Shown in pieces: positions 37,701 through 50,363 of a DNA stretch of 64,000 nt. Source of the stretch: Owenia fusiformis. Its lineage: Eukaryota; Annelida; Polychaeta; Sabellida; Oweniidae. The DNA lies in the NCBI GenBank assembly GCA_903813345.2, contig CAIIXF020000001.1, forward strand, positions 51,723,885 through 51,787,884. Direction: 5' to 3'. The position numbers were made by a program, and so were the translations under genes. How positions within the stretch are numbered: the first letter of the stretch is position 1; each line of letters opens with the position of its first letter. The notes beneath the pieces were generated by a model. It saw only the letters and a program-made list of their open reading frames with translations. It was not told the DNA's origin and did not search any database.

Positions 37701-40700
37701 AAAAATCCTATAAAGAATATCCTTTAAGTGTGACTCAAGGAGAGTAGATTGGTGAATAAACTTCACATAACATTACAACCAAGATAGTGATCTTCCCAGG
37801 ATTAAAGCAAGTGGGCATAGTACCCACCTGAGATGTAAGGAACAGGCTTGCAGCACCCACCTGAAAATCCATATGTTCCCATTTGAAAATGAGAAAATGA
37901 GAAAAGAATCCTGAAAAATTGACATATTTTCCAACTTTAGTCTGAATTGTAAAAATGAGAATTTTGCAACCATTTGAGAAAAAATCCTGTGAAGAACATG
38001 TGAACACTGCTAAGAGAGGCAAATTGATCAAACATTAAATTCAGTATACTCTCGAGCTTGATTCTAAGAGTGGTTAAGTAAGCTGGCCAAGATTAAGGTA
38101 AATCTCTGGGCCTGGACCAGCTCTTAGCATGACATTGTTGGACCATATTTATAACTTTTATCTCTTTCATCCCACTGGTGTCATGTAAAATTACCCTTTA
38201 AAAAAGGTCATTTTTTTAAAAGTTGAAATTACCCAATATAAACACTAATAAGCTATATTGTAGATACTGCACAGTATTACATTCCTTAAATTACCTATAA
38301 TTATATAGATACCGCACGATCAGATTAATAAAAAAATTAAGTATCATATAAAGGGTAATTTTACATGATAAAGGTGTTCCTGGCTGTATGTTAGAAAAAA
38401 CAGATTTCCTAGACTAAGAAATCTATTGAATAATTCCCTGTCAATTCATAACGAAAATAATATCAAGTCGAGAGTCGAAGTGTGACCAGGTTCTCTAAAA
38501 ACCCTGAGCTGAATTTAAAAGAAGACAACTTCCTCTGTTAAAATATCAGCACTTGTCATGCTGCCAATATAAAGTTACTAAACAAGTTGGAACAAATGTG
38601 ATTTTTCATGCTTCATGTGGTAAAAATTGATTTTCGTTCTTTGTGATTCCCATAAGAGCATCAAACATTTGTGTGGTGGAATTTATACATTAGTTGACTA
38701 ATAGACAATCCTCGCCTGCATAATTAACTGTCACTCTTAAATGGGTGCTGAAAAAAGAACTTTACTCTGATACAAAATATTTGGATATTTGTACTCACAA
38801 ATTGAGTAACACATAGAAATATATAAGTGAGTGGATGGTGAGTTTAATATTATCATTTCTTAATTAATTTTGACAAATCAGATTAAAGTGAAACCTGTGA
38901 AGTGGAACACCTCTAAAAGTGGAACACCTCTGTTAGTGGGACACTTTTCAGAGTCCATAGACCAACTGACTTAATATTTTAAATGAACCGCTATAATTGG
39001 AGCAACTTGCAAGTAGAGCACTTTTTAGAAGTACCAAAAGCGTTCCACTAAGACAAGTTTTACTGTATTCATACATTGACCTAAAATATAAAAATAATCA
39101 TTTTACTCAACTTGTATTGAGATAGCTGAGAATTAAACCACTCAATCTGTAAATTGTGTACTGAACTGTGCAGTATTCAAACCTGTTCTGTGATGCATAA
39201 TGCAGAGAGGATATGGTTTTGAGGATATCTCATTTTTATCCATGAGTGGATATTGACAATCTCCATAGGAAAAAGTAGTTTCTATCAAATATGATTGGTT
39301 TTACATATTATATCAGCCAGATACAATTTTAACAAGGCATTAACATGCCAAATGTCACCACCTAGTAGCACACAATAGTTCAATCTTAAGTCACATTTGA
39401 ATTGCTGAGAACCATTTTTTTGTCAATTTGAAGCAAGTTGAAAAAAGACCCTAAGGATGTCATTGAAGGTGAAATCTCAAATCTAAAGTCAGATTTGAAC
39501 TTCTGAAAACTTGAAGATGACTTTGAAAAAACATTGGTCAATTTGAAGCAACTTAAAAAAGACCCTTTTGACCTTGAGAATGTTATTGAAGGCCAAATCT
39601 ATAGTCAGATTTGAACTTTTGCGAAGTTCAAGATGATTTTGAAAAAATTGGTCAGTTTGAAGCAAGTTGAAAAAAGACCTTTTGACCTTTTTTGACCTTG
39701 AAAAGACCACTGAAGGTCAAAGCTTAAATATAAAGTCAGATTTGAACTTCTAAAAACTTGTAGATGATTTTGATTTGTTAAGTTATTGGAAGTTTGAAGA
39801 ATTTGTTACAGACACCAACAGCCGATCAACAACCGCTGATTGCCGTCACCAAAAATTGAGACTTATACCAGCAATATTTTGAACAGTACACGTACTGTTA
39901 TTCCCATAGTGTTCAGAATCCATAGGATAAATGAAATGTAATACAACTGTATAATTTTGTTAAAAAAATGTCTTACCACAACTGCCAGCATTGTAGAATC
40001 TGGCTTCCATTGGGCTTTTTGATTTGACCCAAACTGAGACACAGAATTTGCTGATCTTTCCAAACATGTTATTTGCAGACATGGCTGAAACCAAAAATAC
40101 AATACATGCAATAAAAAAAACATAACAGATCTCAGAATTATGCTTTTACAATGCATTTTTAATTTTTCGCCATAATCTTGATATCCTAGAAATGCTGCAT
40201 AATTCATTCTTTAGCGCATAATTTTGCATTTTCCCTCACATAATTTTTTTGCTGCATAATTTCAATTTTTTGCCTGCGTTTTTGAATATGGGACAAATTC
40301 TCAGACAGTGATCCTAAATTTTCAAATAAGGATGTTAAGGAAGGAGAATTTCAAAATAATTTTGACCAACAGCCATTACAATGAGCTCTTGGGTTTCAAA
40401 TATTTTAAACCACACCTCTGACTGGTCACACTAGTCTGACAGTTAGAACGCTTTATTCACTTCATTTATTATTTATTATTTGTCCTTGTCAAATCTCAAA
40501 AGGCAACTCCTAAAGGCCCATTTAAAGCAGATGTATGGGTTAGACAATGAATACTCAGATACTTTATGAATTATGACTAGCCTTCAAAATTTTGATAAAT
40601 TGACAGATTTTTGATAAATATGACAGATTTTTTCAAAGATTGGCAGCCATTATTCAAACTTGATACTCCATTGCCTGGCCTGGAACAATTTAGTAAAAAT

Positions 40701-43700
40701 ATTTCTGTAAGGTTCTCTTTGGACCAATATTTCGTTGGAGGATGGACATTACAAATATAATGGTTCAAGAGGCGGCTTCAAAATATCAATTTCTGATAGG
40801 AAACTAAATAGATAGTCATCATAATTTTTGTATTAATCATAATTTATTATCTGTTTTTATGATCTATTGTAAGTATTTGAATGGGGTAGGCAGTGACTCA
40901 TTTTTTACATGTTTGTGAAATATTGAAAAGTTGAAAAATGTCAGATAGGAAGCTAAAATGTGTGTTTACCCCCCCCAAAAAAACAAACTAAATCTATTTA
41001 GTTTCCTATCAGACATTGAAGTTTTGATGCCTCCCCTAATAGTCTCAGGACTTTACATGTGAATTGACTGGAGCCATCCTCCAAGAATGACCAATGCACT
41101 TATAAAACGCCAGATATAGAAATGGAAGAGAGTGAGAGTGTGTTTACTAAGTTCAAAGTCCTGTGAAGTCATTTGAAAAGAAACTTCCCAGTTGGCCCAT
41201 TGTACTCCTAATGGAAGCCTCTCTAGGTTAAGGTACTCTGGAGATGACAGTCAGGCTACAGCATTGACATCCACCCTGTTAATAGCGCAGGCTAGTTGCT
41301 GTGCAATGAGGACATTCTACATTAAAATGTAGTATGATCACGGTGTGCCATAATCGTACATTGATGCATGGCTGCATGCAATTATCAGGAATCAACATCG
41401 GAAAAAAAGCTTTTTAGAGAGCAATTAACAATCAAACAATAAATAGCAGAACGCCATGATTACAGTAATGAGGTACATTTAAGCTCTGTTAATTTAAAAA
41501 AGTCATAAGTTTGTTCGTTCATTTTACGTGATATAGGGCAGTCGTGGGGATAGGCAGACGCCAGCTCGACTATGCGAGAATAAACATGACTTAGTCGAGA
41601 ATAGGGCCAAAACATGTTGCCTCGTAGTCGAGATTGAATCCTATTCTTGATACCTGTCAGTTCAATTTAAGTATGGTCCAGTTATAAGGCAGAAAGCAGA
41701 ATGTAATTTGCTCATCTCAAATAGTCAAATAACTCCAGAGCATTGGGCCTGTTGCGATTACGGGTCAACGCGTGTAGCCTGGCGTCAGGCCGTATAATAG
41801 GGGGTGCTCTGGATGTGATGTTATTACTGATTATGTTCCTTATATGTGTATATAATGTATATAACTTTTTACTAATTTACTTCTTTCATATAAATTGTAC
41901 TCTTCAGAATTGGAGGAAATAAAGATACAAACAAACAAAAAAAGGCCCAACACTTAGATTTAAGAAATATTTTTACCAAATTTCTTATCGTATGGTAATG
42001 AGGGTTGGCATTTGTCTTTATGATTGACATTGCCGCTATGCATAAGAAGTACAAACGGTTGACTCATATGTAAATAAATGCCAACGGTTTATACTATTTG
42101 CACTAAATGCCTTAGAACTAACTTTACACTATAACAGGGATATTGTATATTTTTTTCATAGCAATAAATTTGTAAATTATGATTTATTTAGCAATTACCA
42201 GTGATTGACGATTCAATAGATTCTCTACAAAAATACGAACATCAACAATCTAAATCGTTCGTAGTTTTCATGTATCAAAGCAACCATCAATGAATCAAAA
42301 AAATATATTTGAATTTCAAGTTTATTCTGATTGTATTGCATATTACCATGTATTTAAACGTACATACGCCATAGCATTTAATGCAGTTAGTTCAATTGAT
42401 CGAAAGCATTATATATTCCACTCAAGAAAGACAAATATTTGTTGTTTCGTAGTGGGAGTAGACAAAATCTTTTTCAACTTCAGACTGACTCCGAGTCCGT
42501 TTGAGCATATGATTCTATGTCTATGTTTTCATTTTTAGGTTTATATCACATAGAACTGCCTAATGAAATCATGATCACTCATGCCTGGAACCACCGAGAT
42601 TCTTTCTGCGAGGTTTGGGCATGTAGTGAATACTAAGTCAAGGATGTTATTTTGTCTAGTTGGTTCCTTGACTAGTTGGGTTAGGCCATGATCATCAGTT
42701 ATTGTAATCATCTTCTCATTAAGATCATTAGGATATTGAGAATTAGGCCTAATAGTTCCATTCTCCAAATCGATGTCTGGTAAGTTGATTCAATTGATTT
42801 AATATTCTTTTGAACTCATCTGAAATGGATTTGATTCAATCAGTGTATGTGTATGAGGGAAAAACATTTATTCAGAACTGAAGAAAGGTCCAGAATCCTG
42901 TATCTTTAGAATCAACTAAAAATGACCTGATAAACAAGAGGAACGTTACGTGCATATCATAACTGAGTTTCCTTATTAAGCTCATATATATTCCCTAGTA
43001 GTCTATAGTGTTATTTATGACATATTCATAATTGAACAACATTTAATAGATATAGCGTAATTCAAATTTAATACATACAGCGTAATTCAAATTGTCTAGT
43101 ACTATTTCCTGCTAGTCAAGTATAAAATCATACCAAACTTGCCCATTTCAGTCTGGTTAAGCAACTTTGTAGGCGAGAATAAAAATGAAGCCTGCTTGCC
43201 TAGTAGTCTAGTATTAAAAAAATGAGTCTCCATGACTGAAGGGCCAATGTCACCATATGCGCAGAGATGCAAAAAATGATCCGTTTAAAAATTTCTAACT
43301 TTACTCATGCTCTATATGGACAAAATAAAGCTAACAGAGAGTCATTTGTAAGATGTCTACTACCATCTGGAAGGCACGTTAGGGTCATGAGGTAACTTTT
43401 ACATTTCCGACTCCTGACTATTTTTTAAAATAAACAGAGACATAAACATGTTTTGTCTCAGATATCAAAGCATCGCCAGAATCACTTTTGTGATCGTAAT
43501 GTATCAATGTCTAATCACGACAACTTATCCTGTGCCAGGACTATAGTCCTGGACCGAGCGCAGTCTTTTGCCAGTACGATTACAACTTGGGAGAATTATC
43601 TACGCCCCTTACACTTAAGATACCTACTTCAATAGATTCCTTGGTATTTTAGCATTCTTTTCGTGTACAGTAAAATTTTAAATGTTTGGAACTACTTTGA

Positions 43701-44164
43701 ATTTAAAAAATAAGCAATCAAAGGCCCATATTGAAACAGTATATGTTAAAATAGAAACATTTATACATGTCCTAACTTTTGTATATTTTAGTTTGTTTTA
43801 TAGTTTAGCTATCATATCTGTGACATCTGTGGCCTCTTATATTTTGATGCGACAACACAATAAACAGAAGTCTGAAAATGGTGCAATAAAACACAGCACC
43901 AATTATTAGAAATATGCTTTTTAAAATTACACTCATTATACATATAGAATGGCATTCTTTTCAATTATAACAGCCCAGAACTTGAAAAATATGTCGAATT
44001 TTAAATTTACAAAAAAAACTTACCCTCGAATACCAAAGGCTAACTGTTTCTGCCGTTAATATGGCAAATATAGCCCTATCGCGATTTGCGACAACGTATT
44101 CTTGTAGAGTGGATATTTGGCTAGGTATTCCAATCTGTTTTGGCCAACCAACTGGGAAATACAT
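19798..44164 (-). CDS. RIC1: RIC1, guanine-nucleotide exchange factor subunit for Rab6
   Basis: RIC1 with RGP1 activates Rab6 at the Golgi for retrograde traffic. Thirty-two exons join in continuous phase to 1416 residues (the human protein is about 1420): 44164-44024, 40084-39977, 37140-37052, 35873-35769, 34119-33977, 33712-33579, 33156-33065, 32410-32322, 31942-31798, 31459-31405, 30932-30795, 30550-30329, 30005-29895, 29540-29451, 29242-29077, 28800-28693, 28358-28225, 26743-26615, 26253-26157, 25986-25880, 25628-25582, 25193-25069, 24641-24499, ~24154-24069, 23800-23716, 23380-23146, 22961-22788, 22414-22293, 21612-21415, 21220-21046, 20633-20445, 20065-19798. Family motifs seen: [10 protein letters not shown] start, [116 protein letters not shown]. 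The N-terminal part is the WD40-like propeller region; the C-terminal half is the alpha-solenoid RIC1 domain; exons 26 and 29 are low-complexity linkers. Exon 24 limits are uncertain by one base. Confidence 0.96.
32484..32690. repeat. Inverted-repeat element in RIC1 intron
   Basis: GTAAATTCTGCCACCTTTTC near the left edge pairs with AAAAGGTGGCAGGATTTAA near the right edge, with further matching inside (AAAGAA / TTCTTT). It looks like a decayed MITE in the intron after RIC1 exon 7. Confidence 0.55.
33481..33584. repeat. 52-bp tandem duplication covering a RIC1 splice donor
   Basis: Two near-identical 52-bp copies (33481-33532 and 33533-33584). The second contains the last bases of RIC1 exon 6 and its donor (CCAAG|GTTGGTATATC on the minus strand); the first repeats the same donor context 52 bases into the intron. 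Confidence 0.85.
34215..34276. repeat. 30-bp tandem repeat
   Basis: Two full copies of a 30-bp unit with GCCCAAAAGGATGTAATATA lie in the RIC1 intron between exons 4 and 5. Confidence 0.8.
34372..34576. repeat. MITE-like inverted repeat in RIC1 intron
   Basis: ATATTCCCTCTAATGAGTGC on the left pairs with GCACTCATTAGAGAGAATAT on the right, around 160 bases of AT-rich sequence with internal AGTGCAC motifs. Confidence 0.65.
38172..38372. repeat. MITE-like inverted repeat in RIC1 intron 2
   Basis: CATGTAAAATTACCCTTTA and TAAAGGGTAATTTTACATG are exact inverted ends about 160 bases apart. A second short AGGTCA/GTATCA-flanked interior has no coding capacity. Confidence 0.7.
38885..39065. mobile_element. 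Second pogo/Tigger-like MITE, in RIC1 intron 2
   Basis: It contains repeated AGTGGAACACCTCT and ends with AGACAAGTTTTACTG before TA, closely related to the element at 19222-19335. The left end is more decayed (AAAGTGAAACCTGTG). Confidence 0.55.
39420..39785. repeat. Tandem repeat of ~115-bp unit in RIC1 intron 2
   Basis: Three diverged units begin with GTCAATTTGAAGCAAGTTGA or a variant at 39422, 39538 and 39652, each followed by AAAAGACC, TTTGACCTTGA and AGTCAGATTTGAACTT. Confidence 0.75.
40764..41040. repeat. MITE-like inverted repeat in RIC1 intron 1
   Basis: AGAGGCGGCTTCAAAATATC with TGATAGGAAACTAAATAGAT on the left pairs with ATCTATTTAGTTTCCTATCA and GTTTTGATGCCTCCCCT on the right. Confidence 0.65.
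42545..42815 (-). pseudogene. Fragment of non-LTR retrotransposon endonuclease region
   Basis: On the minus strand the frame reads [11 protein letters not shown], then [25 protein letters not shown] and [10 protein letters not shown] before running into unrelated sequence and a stop. This pattern is the C-terminal part of the APE-type endonuclease domain in jockey/CR1/RTE-like elements. Only about 90 residues remain and no reverse transcriptase follows, so it is a dead fragment inside RIC1 intron 1. Confidence 0.8.
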
Positions 44165-44199
44165 CGCTTAATAGGGCACAAACGGCTAAGATATTGTTC

Positions 44200-44245
44200 T
44201 GTCAGTTTTTGTCGCCATCTTGAACTTTGCTCACTTCCGGTTCAT
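44200..44245 (-). promoter_or_regulatory. RIC1 core promoter with YY1 and ETS motifs
   Basis: Reading on the minus strand toward the RIC1 start, CCGGAAGTG (ETS class) at about 44232-44240 is followed by CAAGATGGCGAC (YY1 class) at about 44212-44223, about 50 bases before the ATG. This pairing is typical of TATA-less housekeeping promoters, where YY1 sits at the transcription start. No TATA box is seen. Confidence 0.6.
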
Positions 44246-44396
44246 ATTCTGTTTCGTCTAGTACACATTTCCCCGGTAATTTGTTAACAGTAGTGGAAAA
44301 CTCTCAGCTGTTTGGGACCTGTTAGTTACAATGCGGCAAGAAGGAAGAGTGTTTACATTTAGAGTTTAATAAGTTCAGAAGATCATTGCAAAACGT

Positions 44397-45088
44397 CAGG
44401 CCCGTAGCCAGGGGGGGGGGGGCTTTCGGGGGGTTCGGGCGAACCCCCCCTGGCCAAAATTTCTTTCAAAATCACATATCCAGCAATCGTAATGTTAAAT
44501 CGGACATCACCTTATCTCCTAACTGGTACTATTACTGAGATTTCGTATCAACACTTAAGTCTACTAAATTATTGTTTAAAACTCATATATGTGAGCGTTA
44601 ATGCAGGGGCATTTCATACAGCCTATAAACACCGCCCTTTCATTAAATGTGTTTTCTGGTTTCCTTAATTTCGCCAATTTCTTAAGAAATTGATGGATAA
44701 TTTGAAGATTATATGATCAGACACATAAACATGGCATATACCACATAAGTTTCTCATATTTAGTTGTTGTTTTTTAGTTGCTGTGTTTTGTTGAACCATA
44801 TATTACGTACATGGATAACGTATTTTATTTACAAGTAGGCTGCATCTTGTATTAGACCAACATAGCATCAAGTTTCACTAGAGCTGCTAAGAACACTTCT
44901 TATCAGATGTGTTGACAGCTCTCCTGATAAAGAAAGTGACCGGAGATTTCTGGATTTGATGCAGTTTTTCACCATTCTGACTATTTTTTAAATGATTTTT
45001 GGCCAAATTTGCCAAAGTGAACCCCCCCCCTAGAATTTTTTGGAAAAGTGAACCCCCCCCCCCTTGGAAAATTCTGGCTACGGGCCTG
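44397..45088. mobile_element. 692-bp non-autonomous transposon with AACGT target duplication
   Basis: The ends CAGGCCCGTAGCCAG and CTGGCTACGGGCCTG are perfect inverted repeats. Both flanks carry AACGT (44392-44396 and 45089-45093). Near both ends are runs of G or C (such as GAACCCCCCC). There is no coding potential. The termini resemble those of hAT-like families, but the visible duplication is 5 bases rather than 8, so the superfamily is left open. Confidence 0.75.
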
Positions 45089-45342
45089 AACGTGTTTATG
45101 CATTGAACAAACCACGGGCTCTACCACCAAACATAGGCTATCACTCATCAGACTAAACTAGGCAAAAAGTGAGACATGCCCGTCATGCTTATATTTTTTA
45201 GCAAGTCTCTTATAATTAGTACCCGAACAATGAACCAAACAAAATAAAATACGGTAACCTGTAACATGTTCACGAGCTTTAGGTAGTATTCACATTGCCT
45301 AATTTGTACTAAGCGGCATCACTGACTTTCAGTTGAACCTAA

Positions 45343-46153
45343 CCCTACTATCACACCAAACTAGTTCTCACTGCGTTCTCGAAAACGGGCTTCAAATGTA
45401 TACGAACGGACTGGACCTACTAAGAACCGTTTGGGATCTATTTACAAACTTCATCGAACGTACTCGAACGGGTAGGTCCTCTAGAACTTAGACAATGCTC
45501 AAAATGTTCTCGTGGTCGTCACGTTCTACAATTAGAACGAGTGACAACGTACTAACGACGAGCTGGACGTACTACGAACGGAACAGTCGTACTTCAATCG
45601 GCCTACTAGGGACGTTTTAACAACGAGTTGAATTGTCTGCGGACGTGTTGAGAACGAGGTAGTACTAATTGCAAACGGGTTTAAACTGATTAAGAACGTA
45701 TTTAACACTGCTTATGAACGAGTTAGCAAAACTATAGCTATCACACCAAACAAGTTGCCACTGCGTTCTTCAAAACTGGTTTTAAACTGTGCGCGAACGG
45801 AATGAACGTAGCTGCAACTTTCTCAGGTCTATTTACGAACTTTATGAACGTTCTCAGACGGGAATGTGATTTTAGAATTTTGAATCGATTCAAAATTCGA
45901 TGACGACCATACCGTTCTGTAATCAGGTCATGTTGACCTTCTAGACTAAGGGACGCGTTCTACGACGTTGCACCCCGACATGTTGCGACCTGAACGAACT
46001 GCGAACGAGATGGACGTATTGAAGACTGTTTAAGAACGAAGAAGCTAATTATTTCAGACATATTTCCCGACCACAGCCAGATTGAGCCCGTTTGACGAGG
46101 TTTTCGTAGGACTGGCAAGAACGGGTAAGAACTAGTTTGGTGTGATAGGGGGG
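45343..46153. mobile_element. ~811-bp TIR element rich in GAACG motifs, copy 1 of a tandem pair
   Basis: It begins CCCTACTATCACACCAAACT and ends with the inverted form (AGTTTGGTGTGATAGGGGGG). The interior has many GAACG/CGTTC words about 20-40 bases apart. A second start-like block (CTATCACACCAAACAAGTTG) near 45739 shows that the unit is itself two diverged halves. No open frame of interest. Confidence 0.8.
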
Positions 46154-46156
46154 TTA

Positions 46157-46964
46157 CCCTACTATCACACCAAACTAGTTCTCACTACGTTCTCAAAAAC
46201 GGGCTTCAACTGTGTACGAACGGACTGGACCAACTAAGAACCGTTTGGGATCTATTTACAAACTTCATCGAACGTACTCGAACGGGTAGGTCCTCTAGAA
46301 CTTAGACAATGCTCAAAATGTTCTCGTGGTCGTCACGTTCTATAATTAGAACGAGTGACAACGTACTAACGACGAGCTGGACGTACTACGAACGGAACCG
46401 TCGTACTTCAATCCTACTAGGGATGTTTTAACAACGAGTTAAACTGTCTGAGGACGTGTTGAGAACGAGGTAGAACTAATTGCAAACGGGTTTAAACTGA
46501 TTCAGAACGTATTTAACACTGCTTATGAACGAGTTAGCAAAAATATAGCTATCACACCAAACAAGTTGCCACTGCGTTCTGCAAAACTGGTTTTAAACTG
46601 TGTGCGAACGGAATGAACGTAGCTGCAACTTTCTAAGGTCTATTTACGAACTTTATGAACGTTCTCAGACGGGAATGTGATTTTAGAATTTTGAATCGAT
46701 TCAAAATTCGATGACGACCATACCGTTCTGTAATCAGGTCATGTTGACCTTCTAGACTAAGGGACGCGTTCTACGACGTTGCACTCCGACATGTTGCGAC
46801 CTGAACGAACTGCGAACGAGATGGACGTATTGAAGACTGTTTAAGAACGAAGAAGCTAATTATTTCAGACATATTTCCCCACCACAGCCAGACTGAGCCC
46901 GTTTTACGACGTTTTCGTAGGACTGGCAAGAACGGGTAAGAACTAGTTTGGTGCGATAGGGGGG
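46157..46964. mobile_element. ~808-bp TIR element rich in GAACG motifs, copy 2
   Basis: Near-identical to 45343-46153 and in the same orientation, separated only by TTA; another TTA follows at 46965-46967, while TAA precedes copy 1. A 3-bp TWA target would suit PIF/Harbinger-like elements, but left and right do not match exactly. A partial relative may lie at about 52190-52506, which ends with GAACTAGTTTGGTGTG. Confidence 0.8.
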
Positions 46965-46967
46965 TTA

Positions 46968-49527
46968 GTTAAGAATGTCAGCTGTAGAATTTCGTATAGA
47001 ATAGGCTTTCACCGAGCATGGCAATGAAATAACGTAACAGATTTATACTAAAGTAAAGTATGAGCAGCATAAGTAACTATAAGAGAAAAATTATACACTC
47101 AGAGGAAATTGAAAAAACTAATGATAACGATTCAAATGACTGTCGGGGATGCAATGACCTATACCTGTATGTTTTAATGTTACTTCATTGTTTGATGTTT
47201 TACGTAACAACCGTACATTTTGTTTTCTGATCTTCATTCTCAACGAGGACCCATTCTGATACTCATAGCATCTTTCTGTTTCACCTGAAACAGGGCTGAG
47301 AAGATTTGAGATGTTATGGTTTATCATGATGGCGAGGACCAATTTCCTATTCATTTAAACAGGCTATTGCAATTACAAATAATTTTAGATATCTTCTTTA
47401 CAAGTCAAAATTGGCAAAATTAATCAACGTATACAAAGTACGATAACAAGGCTGTAAAATCAGACGAAGTAGAAAGTCTATTTCTGTATCGTTTATTTCA
47501 ATAAACTTGGTAAATAGATTGGAACAGATTGTTATAAAATATCGGAATATCTTCGTATAACAATTGCTGTTACAATCATAAGGACATCCAAACGCAATAA
47601 AATAAGTGGCAGAGCTCGCTTCCTTTCATTTTGTAGATCGAACATCATACGTTGAAAAGTGCGAAATATGATTTGTAAGCATTCCCACTTAATTTGTGAG
47701 AAAAGATAAACACATAATAAGTACGTCCCAATATCAAATCTGAATGTATTAATTCTTATGACAATATTGATTTACTTCTATTTCTCGAGAATTAGTTATT
47801 AGCTCAAAATACATTCAATGGTGAAAACATCACTTTGGCTTATGGGTAGATATTTTAGTCACATGACAAGTGGCGAACCAATGAGAGAACCAGTCGTACA
47901 TCGTGGTATAGTTATTACTGAAAAATAGGATAGAATATCAAAGAAATGTTTGATCCAAACACAATCAAAAATGTCAACCAATTTTTGAAAGACAAATCCT
48001 AATTTAAGACGATTGTCATTTTAAGTTCAAGATATGAATTTGAATTAAGAGGACCGAGAGTTTCTTAATCAAAGCCGAATGGAGAATGTGACAACTAATC
48101 CTTTATCATTAAGGGATGAGTCCCAGGTAATGCGGCAGTTATTCGATCATTGAACTAATTGAACTAAAGGCACCTATGAAGGGTCCAGGGGCACCAACAC
48201 TACTCCTTTATTTATCCTTCAAATTTCAGCATGGCCAACTTCGATTTGAAAAGGACAATGGAATGTATAATGTTAATTGGATATATGATATGATATGAAG
48301 CAAAGATGATATGATATTATATCAAAGATGTATATATGTCAATGAAACTTGTCAGAAATGGAGCCCGAGCTCTGCGCGTCAAAATGATCTATCGGCTACA
48401 CAATAAAGTCTAAGATAGCTATTGCATCAATCTTCAACGACTGGCTAATATAAAATCGCTAAAATAATTGGCAAGCAGTCACGAAATAAATTCAACGCAT
48501 GTCCAACCGTCGATAAAAATTATCTCGGGTGGAAGTAGAGGCATAAGAAGATCATATCGAGGACTTTGTATTCCTCGAATAACTCAGAGAAATTCTCATA
48601 CACAGTGACCGTTGTAGGACGATGTTTTTCTAGAGACAATAGACAAAAGGTAATAGCAGGCTTTTGATGGATTAGCAAATGAGTGGAATTAGAATTTAGA
48701 AATTAGTTGACTCAATGGAATAACTGAGAAAGGGATACAAAGCCAGATTACAGGTAAATTCATGTTATCAATTTCAGACATAATATAAAGTGTTCAGAAT
48801 ATATCTTATTAACAATAATTGTTTGTAACATGTGGACGAAGAGTGAAAGCTATCGCTAAAACGCTGTCAGTTTCAATTACATTACTCTGATCACTTGATG
48901 CTTTTCTTCGGGAAAGTCAGTGAAGGTATGCTTCACCAGCTCAGAATTGAAATAAGGAGAGCTTGTCAACTTCGATTATTCTCATTCCATCATGATGTTT
49001 TGTAACCGAAGCTTGATTTCTGGTCATATTCGGTTAGAATATTTAGGCGTTTTTCGATCTAATTTATTTAAAATGAAATATTAAACATAACCCGAATTTC
49101 TCATAACCCGAAAATTATACACGGGTTGAGAAAAGGATTGTTATCATTTTATTGTAGCCGGGTAGCCTAGGAAATAGTAAACAAAAATGGTACTTTGCTT
49201 TTATACATCTTCAAGATATGCTGTTCTGAAGTTTGTTGTCAATTTCTGTACCGTTTTAGAGAATCGGGTCTGCATGAGCTAACTTCCCGTTCCTTTAATA
49301 AAGGTAATGTTCTGCACCAGAGAGAGTGAGAGCTGAGATTTATATTAAAACATAAACAGTGAAGGCATACGGACACTTGTTTTAACGCCTCTTTAAGAGT
49401 TGAATTTTATTCTATTATATTATATTGATTCTATTGGATGAGATATTGATCTATAAAAGAATTATTGAATAACATTTTCTAACTTTAAAATGTAGCTTCT
49501 TTAAAGCCAGCTGTTTACACACCATTA
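46968..49527. other. Intergenic stretch without recognised feature
   Basis: AT-rich sequence with no convincing exon, RNA gene or repeat. A 78-codon minus-strand frame (47118-47354) has no recognisable motif or splice context. Confidence 0.4.
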
Positions 49528-49531
49528 TTAA

Positions 49532-49859
49532 AGGGGCAACAAGGACTGTAGAGAGAAAATTCGAAATTTTTTATTTTTTCTGAGCTATCAGATCAATATT
49601 TGGCTTAACACATTCTTTAGCATATCTGATTTTTCTTAAAATGTATGTATTTAACTATAGCATTAAGAAGTGTAAATTCAGTTCAAAAGCTTCTATAAAG
49701 GGAGTCCTGATATTTAAGATCTACCACGTTTCAAGAGGAATATCAGCTGAAATAATGTTCTTTGTAGATAATGAAAAAATATGTTAAATATTCAAATTTA
49801 AATACATTTTGACACTGGACGATGATCGTGAATGGCCCCCTACACTAATTGTTGCACCT
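49532..49859. mobile_element. MITE with TTAA target duplication, copy 2
   Basis: Same family and orientation as 17145-17479: ends AGGGGCAACAAGG and TTGTTGCACCT, TTAA at 49528-49531 and 49860-49863, and a shared interior. It lies about 500 bases upstream of the GPCR exon. Confidence 0.75.
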
Positions 49860-50363
49860 TTAATGTTACATCAGGCGATTTGTTTCGCCATACATCCTTT
49901 CGTAATGAGAACCGATGAGAGATTAAGAAGGCCGGGAGAGAGGGAACATAGAAACTCGATGCAATGTTAACGTGACATGAAGAAATTACAAAAAAAATTC
50001 ACAAAATCGAGATCAATTTTGAAAACCCCATTGGCCTACAGTAAAGGGTTTTCAAATGTATAATATTCTAAATATGTGACATGTCTTTGATTAACACTAA
50101 GTTTCGTTCAAGATAATGTATCAAATCAATATTGCATCGAGTTCGTTCCTAATTTTATCATGATGATGATTTGAAAATCGATAAGAATAATTATTTGTAT
50201 TTGTCATAGAAAAATGCTTTATGAGTTTTTCATCTTAAAACAGGATGGTACATTTAACTAATCTCTCGAGATTTTCAATGGATCCGTAAATGTGACATAG
50301 TAAATTGTTCATAATTAGCAAATAAATCAGGAACTTTCATTTCTATTATGTTTTCTTATCTAG

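Noticed and set aside
44397-44460. G-quadruplex or sequencing artefact at the long G/C runs
   Set aside because: The runs are parts of the inverted ends of a transposon and recur near its other end, so no separate feature is claimed.
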